Assembly (NCBI RefSeq): GCF_023015805.1
Contig: NZ_JALKBA010000008.1
Location: 62,001-126,000, forward strand
Length of the DNA: 64,000 nucleotides
Origin: Cellulophaga sp. F20128
Lineage (GTDB): Bacteria; Bacteroidota; Bacteroidia; Flavobacteriales; Flavobacteriaceae
Direction of reading: 5' to 3'
In this document: in pieces, positions 9,812-18,631 of the stretch
Numbering within the stretch: position 1 is the first letter of the stretch
Layout of the letters: every line of letters starts with the position of its first letter
Notes under the pieces: model-generated
Seen by the model: the letters and a program-made list of their open reading frames with translations, nothing else
The model's database searches: none
What the model was told of the DNA's origin: nothing
Program-made: the position numbers and the translations under genes

Positions 9812-10573
9812 ATGAAAATTGTATCCTACAATGTAAACGGCATTAGAGCCGCACTAAACAAAAGCTTTATAGAATGGTTAACAGCAACAGACCCAGACGT
9901 CATCTGCCTACAAGAAATTAAAGCCATGGAAGAACAATTAGACTTATCGTTGTTTGAAGCAGCCGGCTACCACTACAATTATTGGTACAGTGCTCAAAAA
10001 AAAGGCTATAGCGGCGTTGCTATATTATCTAAGACGAAACCAGATCATATAGAATACGGTACCGGGATTGAATATATGGATTTTGAAGGCAGAAATCTTA
10101 GAGCAGATTTTGGAGATTTATCCATTATGAGTTTATACCTTCCTTCGGGTACAAATTTAGCTCGTTTAGATTTTAAATTAACTTATATGGCCGATTTTCA
10201 GACCTATGTTAATGAACTAAAACAAGAACGCCCCAATTTGGTTATTTGCGGGGATTTTAACATTTGTCATAAAGCCATAGACATACACGATCCGGTTCGC
10301 AACAAAAACGTCTCTGGGTTTTTACCTGTTGAAAGGGAATGGATTGGGAATTTTATGGATAATGGATTTATAGATAGCTTTAGACATTTCAACAAAGAAC
10401 CTCACAATTATTCCTGGTGGAGTTATAGAGCAAACTCAAGAAACAATAACAAAGGTTGGCGACTAGATTATGGAATGGTAAGCAAGCCCTTAGAAAGTCG
10501 CTTAAAAAGAGCACTTATTTTATCGGAAGCCAAACACAGCGACCATTGCCCTATTTTAGTTCAAATTGATTAA
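9812..10573 (+). CDS. xth: Exodeoxyribonuclease III
   Basis: 253 residues, the standard length of the ExoIII/AP endonuclease family, acting in base excision repair at abasic sites and 3' blocking groups. Visible active-site motifs: NVNGIRAA (residues 7-14), LQEIK with metal-binding Glu35, CGDFNICH, the C-terminal WRLDYGMVS segment and KHSDHCPIL with the catalytic Asp-His. It is followed 10 bp later by the aldose epimerase gene, so the two are probably cotranscribed. Confidence 0.96.
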   Translation: MKIVSYNVNGIRAALNKSFIEWLTATDPDVICLQEIKAMEEQLDLSLFEAAGYHYNYWYSAQKKGYSGVAILSKTKPDHIEYGTGIEYMDFEGRNLRADFGDLSIMSLYLPSGTNLARLDFKLTYMADFQTYVNELKQERPNLVICGDFNICHKAIDIHDPVRNKNVSGFLPVEREWIGNFMDNGFIDSFRHFNKEPHNYSWWSYRANSRNNNKGWRLDYGMVSKPLESRLKRALILSEAKHSDHCPILVQID

Positions 10574-10583
10574 AATATAAACT

Positions 10584-11723
10584 ATGCGATATCTTATTAT
10601 CTTAGTTAGTAGCTTGTGCCTGTTTAGTTGTAAAAACGAAAAAAAATCTATTTCCAAAATGACTCCAAAGTTAATCGCTGCTGCAAATTTTGACACCATC
10701 ATAGAAGGAAAAAAGGTTACCCTATACACCTTAAAAAATAAGTCTGGCGCCCAAACTCAAATCACCAATTATGGAGGAACAGTAGTTTCCTTATGGGTGC
10801 AAGATAAGGAAGGTAATTATGGTGATATGGTGCTTGGTCACAATACTATTGCTGAATATTTAAATAACCCCAAAACCTATTTTGGTTCTTTAATTGGCAG
10901 GTATGGCAATAGAATTGCTAAAGGTAAATTTTCAATTAATAATATTGAATATTCGTTAGCTACCAACAACAATGAAAATCATTTACACGGAGGTACTAAA
11001 GGATATGATGCTGTTGTGTGGGATGCAAAACAAATGGATGCGCAAACGCTTGAACTAAAATACCTATCACCAGATTTGGAAGAAGGGTATCCTGGGAACT
11101 TGTCAATAACCGTTCAATACCAATTAACGGATGCCAATGAACTAAAAGTTGAATATTGGGCAACCACAGATAAAACAACCATTGTAAATTTAACCCATCA
11201 CTCTTATTTTAATTTAAAAGGAGAAGGTAATGGCACTATTAATGATCATTTGGTGCATATTAACGCATCTCGGTTTACACCTGTAGATGCCTCTCTAATA
11301 CCAACTGGGGTGCTCGCTTTGGTTAAAGATACACCTATGGATTTTACAACAACTAAACCTTTGGGCAAAGATATTAATGCAGATTACGAGCAATTAAACA
11401 TTGGCCTAGGGTATGACCACAATTATGTTTTAGAGCAAAACCCTACGGGCATTCACCTAGCTGCAAGGGTAACAGAACCAACTACGGGTAGAATTATGGA
11501 ATTATACACCAGTGAACCCGGTGTTCAATTTTATAGTGGAAATTTTCTTGATGGCGATGTAACCGGAAAAAGTAACAAGCCTTATGAGTATAGGTCCGCA
11601 TTTTGTTTGGAAACACAACATTACCCAGACAGTCCTAACAAACCACAGTTTCCAACTGTGGTATTACATCCTAAAGAAGAATACCACAGCGTAACTTTGT
11701 ATAAATTTAGCATAGTAAAGTAG
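10584..11723 (+). CDS. galM: Aldose 1-epimerase (mutarotase), lipoprotein form
   Basis: 379 residues. A lipoprotein signal (lipobox LFSC, Cys16) precedes a full galactose-mutarotase domain. Family motifs: GRYGNRIAKG, NNENHLHGG, HHSYFNLKG (catalytic His) and, near the C-terminus, FCLETQHYPDSPN (catalytic Glu). It interconverts alpha and beta anomers of aldoses; the lipobox implies it works in the periplasm or on the outer membrane, a common variant in Bacteroidota. It is probably cotranscribed with xth. Its stop codon lies one base from the stop of the convergent SulP gene, leaving no room for a terminator. Confidence 0.94.
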   Translation: MRYLIILVSSLCLFSCKNEKKSISKMTPKLIAAANFDTIIEGKKVTLYTLKNKSGAQTQITNYGGTVVSLWVQDKEGNYGDMVLGHNTIAEYLNNPKTYFGSLIGRYGNRIAKGKFSINNIEYSLATNNNENHLHGGTKGYDAVVWDAKQMDAQTLELKYLSPDLEEGYPGNLSITVQYQLTDANELKVEYWATTDKTTIVNLTHHSYFNLKGEGNGTINDHLVHINASRFTPVDASLIPTGVLALVKDTPMDFTTTKPLGKDINADYEQLNIGLGYDHNYVLEQNPTGIHLAARVTEPTTGRIMELYTSEPGVQFYSGNFLDGDVTGKSNKPYEYRSAFCLETQHYPDSPNKPQFPTVVLHPKEEYHSVTLYKFSIVK

Positions 11724-11724
11724 C

Positions 11725-13293
11725 TTACTTATTGGAGACTACTTTGTATGTAGGGTCTTCTAATACATTAACATCTATTATCTGATCTGCATTATCTAAT
11801 AAAACTAGACAATCTTTACTAAGGTGCTTTAAGTGTACTTTTTTACCCACTTTTTGGTAGCGTTCTGTAAGTTTGTTTAAAGATTCTATGGCAGACATAT
11901 CTGCTACTCTACTTTCTCTAAAATCTATAACTACCTCTTTAGGATCATTTAAAACATCAAATTTTTCTGCAAATGCTGTTGTAGACCCAAAAAACAAAGG
12001 TCCAAAAATCTCGTAATGTTTTACACCATTATCATCTACAAACTTTCTTGCCCGTATACGTTTTGCATTTTCCCAAGCAAATACCAATGCAGAAATTATT
12101 ACCCCTATTAATACAGCCAAGGCCAAGTTGTGCAAAAGCACTGTAATAAGAGTTACCAAAATCATTACAAAAATATCTGGTTTAGGCATTCTTTTTAAAG
12201 CCTTAAAACTTGCCCACTCAAAAGTACCTACAGAAACCATTACCATAACACCTACCAATGCAGCAATAGGTACAAGCTCTATTATTGGCGCACCAAACAA
12301 TATGATTAACAATATTGTTAACGATGCAATTATACCAGACAGTCTTGCCCTTGAACCTGCTGATAGGTTAACCAAAGTTTGCGCAATCATAGGACATCCA
12401 CCCATTCCACCAAAGAAACCATTTAATATATTTGCTCCTCCTTGCGCTACACATTCTCTGTTACTACTCCCTTTTGTATCCGTAATTTCATCTACTAAGT
12501 TCAAAGTAAGTAAGCCTTCAGTTAAACCAACAGCTGCCATTATTAATCCGTAAGGCAAAATAATTTTAAAAGCTTCTAAAGTAAACGGAATAGTGGGTAT
12601 GTGAAAAGAAGGCAATGTCCCACTTAGCGACTTTAGCTTTTCTCCTGGTAACGTATCTTGATTAATGATATCTACTACTTGCTTGGTTTCTATATTTAAA
12701 AAATATACTACTAGAAAAACAACAATAATTCCTATTAATGAAGCAGGAACTGCTTTAGTAAGTTTGGGAACAAAAACAATTATTGCAATTGTAAACAGTA
12801 CCAAGCCCACCATAGTATACAATGTTCCTCCTGTTAACCAAACTGCAGCATCACCCACACCAATTTTAAATTGATCCATTTGTGCCATAAAAATAATAAT
12901 AGCCAAACCGTTAACAAACCCAAACATTACGGGTTGAGGCACTAAGCGAATGAATTTACCAAGCTTTAAAAAACCTATTATCATTTGAATAACTCCAGCC
13001 AAAGCAACTGCTGCAAAAACGTATTCTAAACCATAAGAATCCATTAAAGCCATAAGTACAACTACAGTTGCACCAGCACCACCAGAAATCAAACCCGGTC
13101 TTCCCCCAAAGATTGCTGTAACCAACCCCATAATAAAAGCACCATACAAACCTACTAAGGGCGAAAATCCTGCAAGAATGGCAAACATCAATGATTCTGG
13201 TATCATTGTCATTGCCACCGTTAATCCTGCTAAAATTTCAATTTTATAATCTACCTTCTGTGAAAAATCAAATAAATTTAAATACTTCTTCAT
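11725..13293 (-). CDS. SulP family anion transporter with STAS domain
   Basis: 522 residues. The N-terminal 400 residues are hydrophobic and carry SulP signatures (MIPESLMFAILAGFSPLVGLYGAF near the start; ECVAQGGANILNGFFGGMGGCPMIAQT in the middle). A C-terminal STAS domain (about 415-510) includes VVIDFRESRVADMSA. SulP proteins carry sulfate, bicarbonate or dicarboxylates; the substrate is not determined here. This is one of two SulP genes in the window; unlike the one at 59971 it has no carbonic anhydrase neighbour and lacks the long insertion. Confidence 0.92.
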   Translation of the reverse strand: MKKYLNLFDFSQKVDYKIEILAGLTVAMTMIPESLMFAILAGFSPLVGLYGAFIMGLVTAIFGGRPGLISGGAGATVVVLMALMDSYGLEYVFAAVALAGVIQMIIGFLKLGKFIRLVPQPVMFGFVNGLAIIIFMAQMDQFKIGVGDAAVWLTGGTLYTMVGLVLFTIAIIVFVPKLTKAVPASLIGIIVVFLVVYFLNIETKQVVDIINQDTLPGEKLKSLSGTLPSFHIPTIPFTLEAFKIILPYGLIMAAVGLTEGLLTLNLVDEITDTKGSSNRECVAQGGANILNGFFGGMGGCPMIAQTLVNLSAGSRARLSGIIASLTILLIILFGAPIIELVPIAALVGVMVMVSVGTFEWASFKALKRMPKPDIFVMILVTLITVLLHNLALAVLIGVIISALVFAWENAKRIRARKFVDDNGVKHYEIFGPLFFGSTTAFAEKFDVLNDPKEVVIDFRESRVADMSAIESLNKLTERYQKVGKKVHLKHLSKDCLVLLDNADQIIDVNVLEDPTYKVVSNK

Positions 13294-13313
13294 CTTACCT
13301 TAATTTGAGGGCG

Positions 13314-13321
13314 CAAAAGTA
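13314..13321 (-). promoter_or_regulatory. Candidate -7 promoter box for the SulP gene
   Basis: On the minus strand this reads TACTTTTG, an exact match to TAnnTTTG, and it is followed by GC, which is common in flavobacterial promoters. It ends 20 bases before the SulP start codon. A -33 box is not clear. Confidence 0.5.
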
Positions 13322-13445
13322 GTGCTAATTAGCCTTTTAGAGAAAATAAACACCGTAAAACTGAAAAATGCTATCTTTAAAAGACATAACTCAACGCCTT
13401 ATTAAGCAACAAAACGTTTTATAGGAATGTAAGAAACAGAATCAA

Positions 13446-14930
13446 ATGAACACAAAAACCGACTTTACTTTAATAGGTGCGGGTATAATGAGTGCAACCT
13501 TAGGTGTGCTTTTAAAACAACTTATTCCTACTGCTAAAATCACCATCTACGAAAGACTAGATAAGGTTGGTGCCGAAAGTTCTGATGCTTGGAACAATGC
13601 AGGCACAGGACACTCAGCCTTTTGTGAATTAAACTACACACCAGAGAATGAAGCTGGGCAAGTAGATATTTCGAAGGCCTTAAAAATTAGTGAATCTTTT
13701 GAAATTTCAAAACAATTGTGGGCGTATTTGGTAAAAAATAATCTTATTCCCACAACGACTCCTTTTATAAACGACATTGACCATATGAGTTTTGTTTGGG
13801 GTGATGAAAATATGGAATTTTTAAAAAAAAGACATAAGGCACTGACCAAATATGCCATTTTTGAAGATATGCTGCATTCTGAAGATCACCAAGTAGTTAA
13901 AAACTGGGTACCTTTAATGATGGAAGGCCGAGATAGAAACCAGAAAATTGGCGCCACCCGAATGCCTATTGGTACTGATGTAAATTTTGGAATGGTTACC
14001 AGAAGTATGATTGCCTATTTAGCATCTTGTGATGGGGTAGCAATACATCTAGGTCACCAAGTAGAAGATATAACTGATAAAAAAGATGGTACTTGGCAAT
14101 TGGAAGTTACTGATTTACACTCCAAAGTAGAAAAAACAATGAATACCTCCTTTGTTTTTATTGGAGCCGGTGGTGGCGCATTAAAACTATTAGAAAAATC
14201 TGATATCCCTGAAGCCAACGGTTACGGAGGCTTTCCAGTAAGTGGTCAATTTCTAAAATGCAACAACCCAGCTATTATTTTACAACACGAAGCGAAGGTG
14301 TACGGTATGGCCGAAGTAGGCGCTCCCCCTATGTCTGTTCCTCATTTAGATACTCGAATGCTCAATGGCAAGCGCTCGTTACTTTTTGGTCCTTACGCTG
14401 GTTTTTCTACAAAATTTTTGAAAAATGGATCGTATTTCGATTTACCACTGTCCATAGATGCACACAATATTTTTCCAATGTTAGGCGCAGGATTTCACAA
14501 TATTACTTTAACCAAATACCTCATTGAACAGGTAGTACAATCGCCCAAAGAACGTCTCCAAGCTTTAGAAAAGTATTATCCTACTGCCAAGATTGAAGAT
14601 TGGGAGCTTATTACAGCAGGCCAGCGCGTACAAATTATTAAAAAAGACGCTGAGCAAGGCGGGGTGCTTAAATTTGGAACAGAGATTGTCACCAACAAAA
14701 ACAAAACCCTAGCGGCTTTGCTAGGGGCTTCTCCGGGAGCTTCTACCGCTGTATCTATTATGCTTTCTGTTCTTCAGGAATGCTTTCCGGAAAAACTAAA
14801 ATCTACAACCTGGCAAAAAAAATTAGAAGCAATGATTCCAAGTATAGGCAGGTCGCTCATTACCGATGCTAGCTTATGTAGGCATACACGCCAATACACT
14901 ACGGAAGTATTAAAATTGGAAGATCATTAA
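13446..14930 (+). CDS. mqo: Malate:quinone oxidoreductase
   Basis: 494 residues, typical for the FAD-dependent membrane-associated enzyme that oxidises malate to oxaloacetate and passes electrons to quinone. The N-terminal dinucleotide fold is GAGIMSATLG (about residues 12-21). Further family segments are SSDAWNNAGTGHSAFCELNYTP, GGGALKLL, GFPVSGQFL and the C-terminal TAGQRVQIIKKD and LLGASPGAST. It is monocistronic, with a hairpin terminator downstream at 15024-15059. Confidence 0.97.
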   Translation: MNTKTDFTLIGAGIMSATLGVLLKQLIPTAKITIYERLDKVGAESSDAWNNAGTGHSAFCELNYTPENEAGQVDISKALKISESFEISKQLWAYLVKNNLIPTTTPFINDIDHMSFVWGDENMEFLKKRHKALTKYAIFEDMLHSEDHQVVKNWVPLMMEGRDRNQKIGATRMPIGTDVNFGMVTRSMIAYLASCDGVAIHLGHQVEDITDKKDGTWQLEVTDLHSKVEKTMNTSFVFIGAGGGALKLLEKSDIPEANGYGGFPVSGQFLKCNNPAIILQHEAKVYGMAEVGAPPMSVPHLDTRMLNGKRSLLFGPYAGFSTKFLKNGSYFDLPLSIDAHNIFPMLGAGFHNITLTKYLIEQVVQSPKERLQALEKYYPTAKIEDWELITAGQRVQIIKKDAEQGGVLKFGTEIVTNKNKTLAALLGASPGASTAVSIMLSVLQECFPEKLKSTTWQKKLEAMIPSIGRSLITDASLCRHTRQYTTEVLKLEDH

Positions 14931-15023
14931 AAAATCTGGAGTTTGTAATCGAGAAGTTTACGGTTTGTATGGTTAAAATTTTACAATTTAATAGCCCCTG
15001 AACAAGCATTGTCTAAAATCAAA

Positions 15024-15059
15024 AAACCGCCCTGAACCTTTTAGGGCTCAAGACGGTTT
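15024..15059. terminator. Imperfect bidirectional hairpin between convergent genes
   Basis: An outer stem AAACCG/CGGTTT (15024-15029 with 15054-15059) and an inner stem CCCT/AGGG are separated by a one-sided bulge. It lies midway between the ends of mqo and the convergent lipoprotein gene, with A-rich flanks on the left that would give a U tract for the leftward transcript. Confidence 0.5.
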
Positions 15060-15085
15060 ACAACTAATAACCAACCTAACTTCTT

Positions 15086-16006
15086 TTATTTTACTCTTTG
15101 CCTAGTAACACGCATAACCTTGTTTGTAGACTTTACTCTTTTCTTTTCACTAGTAGATTTTCCAGATTTCAAGTACTGAATATATCCTTTTCCTTTAAAC
15201 TCATAAATTGTGCCAGAATTAGGATGATACAATTCTATAGTGCTATCATTTATCACATACAACTCAAAATAATCGTCTCCCAAATACCCATAATCTAAGG
15301 TCAATGTTTTTAAGGTGGCATCATTTTCTATATCATATACCTGATAATCACCCTCGTAATCCCATACTAGATTAGAAACATGAATATTATTTTCATCTAT
15401 AGAGGATTTAAATACATCATTAGTAGGCGTGGAAAAAAATTGCAAATAATTTTCGGCATCAAAATCGTTGAGAGCACCTTCTTGGCTCGTATAGGTTTTT
15501 TCCCAAGCATCATACTCCTGTAAAAAATATTTTATATTATCGTAGAAAACAGTATCATAATTAAACGTACGTTGATTGTATCCTCTTAAAAAATAAGAAG
15601 TATCTGAAGAGGCATCATACAGTTCTATGGTTTTAGAATTTACAACATAAACCTCCAACGGCCAGCTTCCATCTGCAATATGCCTCACTCGAATACCTCC
15701 GTTTATAATATCAAAATAACCAATTTCTATTCCATAACCACCTCCAGTTTTTCCTATACCCACAATATTATTGTTGGCATATATGCTACCATTATCAAAC
15801 GTAATGGTAAAAGCACGTTGTAAAAAAGGCACTTCACCATTTCCTGTGGTTTCATTAATATCTACATACCAAAGGTCATAGGCGTGTATCGCAGCATCTA
15901 CGGATACTCCTGTCTCTATAAAATCGTCCTCAATAAAGACCTCCGTATAACAAGAGGAAACTAAGGTTCCCATCATTAAAATTCCAAATAGTAGTTTTGT
16001 TTTCAT
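15086..16006 (-). CDS. Hypothetical lipoprotein
   Basis: 306 residues. A signal peptide with a lipobox (LVSSC, Cys19) is followed by an acidic, aromatic, beta-rich mature region containing two similar halves: each has a segment of the type VNSKTIELYDASSDT or INDSTIELYHPNSGT, so it is probably an internal duplication of a lipocalin-like strand pattern. The last 25 residues are strongly basic (KSTSEKKRVKSTNKVMRVTRQRVK, given as pattern: Lys/Arg every second to third residue). I do not recognise the family. It is a single gene with its own promoter at 16010-16043. Confidence 0.75.
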   Translation of the reverse strand: MKTKLLFGILMMGTLVSSCYTEVFIEDDFIETGVSVDAAIHAYDLWYVDINETTGNGEVPFLQRAFTITFDNGSIYANNNIVGIGKTGGGYGIEIGYFDIINGGIRVRHIADGSWPLEVYVVNSKTIELYDASSDTSYFLRGYNQRTFNYDTVFYDNIKYFLQEYDAWEKTYTSQEGALNDFDAENYLQFFSTPTNDVFKSSIDENNIHVSNLVWDYEGDYQVYDIENDATLKTLTLDYGYLGDDYFELYVINDSTIELYHPNSGTIYEFKGKGYIQYLKSGKSTSEKKRVKSTNKVMRVTRQRVK

Positions 16007-16009
16007 AAT

Positions 16010-16043
16010 TAAAAGTATTATGGTTTAATAGGGGTAAAACAAA
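16010..16043 (-). promoter_or_regulatory. Promoter of the 15086 lipoprotein gene
   Basis: On the minus strand TTTG (16040-16043), a 22-base spacer and TACTTTTA (16010-16017) match the Bacteroidota -33/-7 pattern with one change in the last base. The -7 box ends three bases before the ATG, implying little or no 5' leader. Confidence 0.45.
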
Positions 16044-16116
16044 GGCCATGCCATAAATTATAACAGCTTGATTATCAGAAGTGTTTTTCAATTTTTAAAG
16101 AACAGGAAGGCGAATC

Positions 16117-16148
16117 TTTAAGGGTGGCACTTTTTTTAATTACTTTTG
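16117..16148 (+). promoter_or_regulatory. Promoter of gpsA
   Basis: TTTA (16117-16120), a 20-base spacer and TACTTTTG (16141-16148) fit the -33/-7 pattern. The predicted transcription start, about 16153, lies after the alternative TTG at 16150 and so supports the ATG at 16168 as the gpsA start. Confidence 0.5.
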
Positions 16149-16167
16149 ATTGCTATATTTACTAGGT

Positions 16168-17169
16168 ATGAAAAATGATATGAAATTTGCTGTTTTAGGT
16201 GGTGGTAGTTGGGCTACTGCAATTGTAAAAATGCTCACCGAGAATTTAAGTTCGGTACATTGGTACATGCGCAATACAGAGGCCATTGCTTATATAAAAG
16301 AACACCATCACAATCCTAACTATATAAGTGCGGTAGAGTTTGATGTAGAAAAACTAGAATTAAGCGCAGATATTAATGCGACAGTAAACAATGCAGACGT
16401 ATTAATTTTTGCCATCCCTTCCGCGTTTTTGGTAACTGAACTTGCCAAACTCACTGTATCTTTAGAGGATAAAATTATTTTCTCGGCCATTAAAGGTATT
16501 GTTCCAGAAACAGGTTTAATTGTGGGGGAGCATTTTAACGAAACCTATAACATTCCATTTACCAATATTGGGGTAATCACTGGGCCCTGTCATGCGGAAG
16601 AAGTTGCCTTAGAACGTTTGTCTTATTTAACCATTGCCAGTGCAGATGAAGAAAAGGCAAAATTAGTAGCAGATAAGCTAAGTAGTGATTATATCAAAAC
16701 AAAAACCTCAGATGATATCATCGGCACAGAATACGCCGCTGTATTAAAGAATATTTACGCTATTGCAGCGGGTATGGCCCACGGTTTAGGATACGGTGAC
16801 AATTTCCAGAGTGTTCTTATGAGTAACGCCATTAGAGAAATGAAACGTTTTATAAAACGGGTACATCATATGAAACGCAATATAAATAACTCTGCCTATT
16901 TGGGCGATTTATTGGTTACTGGCTATTCTGTTTTTAGTAGAAACAGAATGTTTGGCAACATGATTGGCAAGGGCTATACCGTTAAAAGTGCTATGATGGA
17001 AATGAGTATGGTAGCCGAAGGTTATTACGCTACTAAAAGTGCATATTTATTAAATGAAAAACACACAAAAAAGACTAAAACACCAATTATTGATGCCGTG
17101 TATGCCGTATTATATGAAGGTAAAAATGCTAAAAAGGTGTTTAAAAATTTAACGGAGAAGCTGGATTAA
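16168..17169 (+). CDS. gpsA: Glycerol-3-phosphate dehydrogenase [NAD(P)+]
   Basis: 333 residues from ATG 16168; an in-frame TTG six codons earlier lies before the predicted transcript start. The N-terminal Rossmann motif is GGGSWATA, followed by FAIPSAFL, the conserved SAIKGI segment, GPCHAEEVA and the substrate-binding catalytic region TEYAAVLKNIYAIAAG. The enzyme reduces dihydroxyacetone phosphate to sn-glycerol 3-phosphate for phospholipid synthesis, in the cytoplasm. It appears monocistronic; about 580 bp of sparse sequence follow, holding one small leftward ORF. Confidence 0.95.
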   Translation: MKNDMKFAVLGGGSWATAIVKMLTENLSSVHWYMRNTEAIAYIKEHHHNPNYISAVEFDVEKLELSADINATVNNADVLIFAIPSAFLVTELAKLTVSLEDKIIFSAIKGIVPETGLIVGEHFNETYNIPFTNIGVITGPCHAEEVALERLSYLTIASADEEKAKLVADKLSSDYIKTKTSDDIIGTEYAAVLKNIYAIAAGMAHGLGYGDNFQSVLMSNAIREMKRFIKRVHHMKRNINNSAYLGDLLVTGYSVFSRNRMFGNMIGKGYTVKSAMMEMSMVAEGYYATKSAYLLNEKHTKKTKTPIIDAVYAVLYEGKNAKKVFKNLTEKLD

Positions 17170-17432
17170 TCTGTTCTAACCATAAAAAATTTTAAATAAA
17201 ACATAAGGTGTTCAATTGCTTTTAAAGCTCCCGTGACTATCCTTTTATAGGGTAAAGTGATAATGAATACGGTCTATATACAAGTGAGGAATAATAAGAA
17301 AAGCCTATCTACTAACCTAAAATTCGTTAGATGGACATTTTTAGTCAAGGAGCATAATAAATCACCATCCTGAAATTCTCTGTCCTGCTACTGAAAAAAA
17401 GTACGCACCTTGAATCCAAGAAATTTATCGCC
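17170..17432. other. Non-coding stretch after gpsA
   Basis: No ORF, RNA gene or strong terminator can be supported. The only local structure is a weak 5-bp stem (CTAAC/GTTAG near 17320). Confidence 0.3.
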
Positions 17433-17573
17433 CTAAAACTGATTCCTTGCCTTTTTATTTCTACTACTTCTAAAATTCCTACTGTTTTTTGTCAAGTAAG
17501 CAACTAAAGCCAAGCCAACAGAAACCAGAATAATTGGAATAAGTAATTCGAAAAATTCATTTGGTAAGCTCAT
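17433..17573 (-). CDS. Small single-pass membrane protein (46 aa)
   Basis: A short ORF on the minus strand, ATG 17571-17573 to TAG 17433-17435. It encodes a brief N-terminal segment (MSLPNEFFE), one strong hydrophobic helix (about residues 10-26, LLIPIILVSVGLALVAY) and a strongly basic tail (KNSRNFRSSRNKKARNQF). This N-out/basic-C layout follows the positive-inside rule for a real membrane peptide. Upstream on the same strand, TTG, a 20-base spacer and TATTTTTC form a near-consensus promoter ending 13 bases before the ATG. No family is recognised. Expression is unproven; the composition and promoter argue against a chance ORF. Confidence 0.5.
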   Translation of the reverse strand: MSLPNEFFELLIPIILVSVGLALVAYLTKNSRNFRSSRNKKARNQF

Positions 17574-17749
17574 AATTACAAGATACGAAAAATATTTAAT
17601 TTCTTCAGCATTATCAACGGAATGGAATATTACTAGGCCATAGTAAAAACAGTTGGACTTTTATCCGTAAATTAGGGTTGGTAAACCAAAAACTAGCAAT
17701 CCTTATTTTTTACAACGAGATAACATTAACCTATTCAATTTAAAAAAAA

Positions 17750-18583
17750 ATGAAAAACTACTGGTGGATATTAACCCATTGCCTTATAGCAGTCTTGTTT
17801 GTAGGATGCTCCGAGGAACCTTCGGAAATTGTTGATTCCTACATTTATGTTCAAAAAAATGGCCGGGAGAAAAAGGATTGGAAAATTATCTGGGAAGACA
17901 ATTTTAATGAATCGGAATTAGACACCACAAAATGGACAAAAATCCCACCCAATGGAGCAGACTGGGGCAAGCATATGAGCAGTGACGAACAATGCTATGA
18001 CCTATCTGAAGGAAAACTGTATTTAAGAGGAATTATTAACCCAGATACTCTAAGTGATCCAAGACCATTTTTAACCGGAGGAGTATATTCCAAAGGAAAG
18101 TTTGCCTTTCAGTACGGAAAGATTGAAATACATGCCAAGCTAGAGAGCGCACAAGGTGCTTGGCCCGCAATGTGGATGTTAGCAGAGCAAAAAAAATATG
18201 GAGCCTATCCTAAAAATGGAGAAATCGATATTATGGAACACCTCAATTTTGATGATATTATCTATCAAACGACCCACTCCTACTATACCCTAGAACTACA
18301 TCAAAAAGACAACCCGCCACATTCTGGAACTGCAGAGTTGGATGTTTCTGAGTTTAATACCTATGGCCTAGAGTGGTATCCAGATAAATTAGTTTTTACA
18401 CTAAATGATAAAGTAACTTTTACCTATCCGAGAGTTAAAGGTGTTGACCCTTCACAATGGCCCTATGACCAACCCTTTTATGTTTTAATTGATCAACAAC
18501 TAGGAGGGTCCTGGGTTGGAAAAGTAACATCAGAAGACTTACCTGTACAAATGATTGTTGACTATGTAAAAGTATACCAGTAA
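17750..18583 (+). CDS. GH16 family beta-glucanase (laminarinase-like) lipoprotein
   Basis: 277 residues. The lipobox LFVGC places lipidated Cys20. The GH16 catalytic signature ExDxxE is intact as Glu158-Ile-Asp160-Ile-Met-Glu163 within NGEIDIMEH, with Glu158 the nucleophile and Glu163 the acid/base. GAWPAMWML and the C-terminal PFYVLIDQQLGGSW and VDYVKVYQ are classic for the laminarinase/beta-1,3-glucanase branch (subfamily GH16_3). It should be attached to the outer membrane and cut beta-1,3(1,4)-glucans such as laminarin, an algal storage glucan. No SusCD pair or other carbohydrate enzyme is next to it, so it is a solitary enzyme. A sensor kinase is convergent downstream. Confidence 0.93.
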   Translation: MKNYWWILTHCLIAVLFVGCSEEPSEIVDSYIYVQKNGREKKDWKIIWEDNFNESELDTTKWTKIPPNGADWGKHMSSDEQCYDLSEGKLYLRGIINPDTLSDPRPFLTGGVYSKGKFAFQYGKIEIHAKLESAQGAWPAMWMLAEQKKYGAYPKNGEIDIMEHLNFDDIIYQTTHSYYTLELHQKDNPPHSGTAELDVSEFNTYGLEWYPDKLVFTLNDKVTFTYPRVKGVDPSQWPYDQPFYVLIDQQLGGSWVGKVTSEDLPVQMIVDYVKVYQ

Positions 18584-18631
18584 TTTTTTAGTTAATTCTG
18601 CGAACAAGGGCACTGTTGATTATAGCATCTA

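Noticed and set aside
17695-17720. TTGGTAAACCAA palindrome-like site before GH16
   Set aside because: Only a short interrupted palindrome; likely chance in this AT-rich context.
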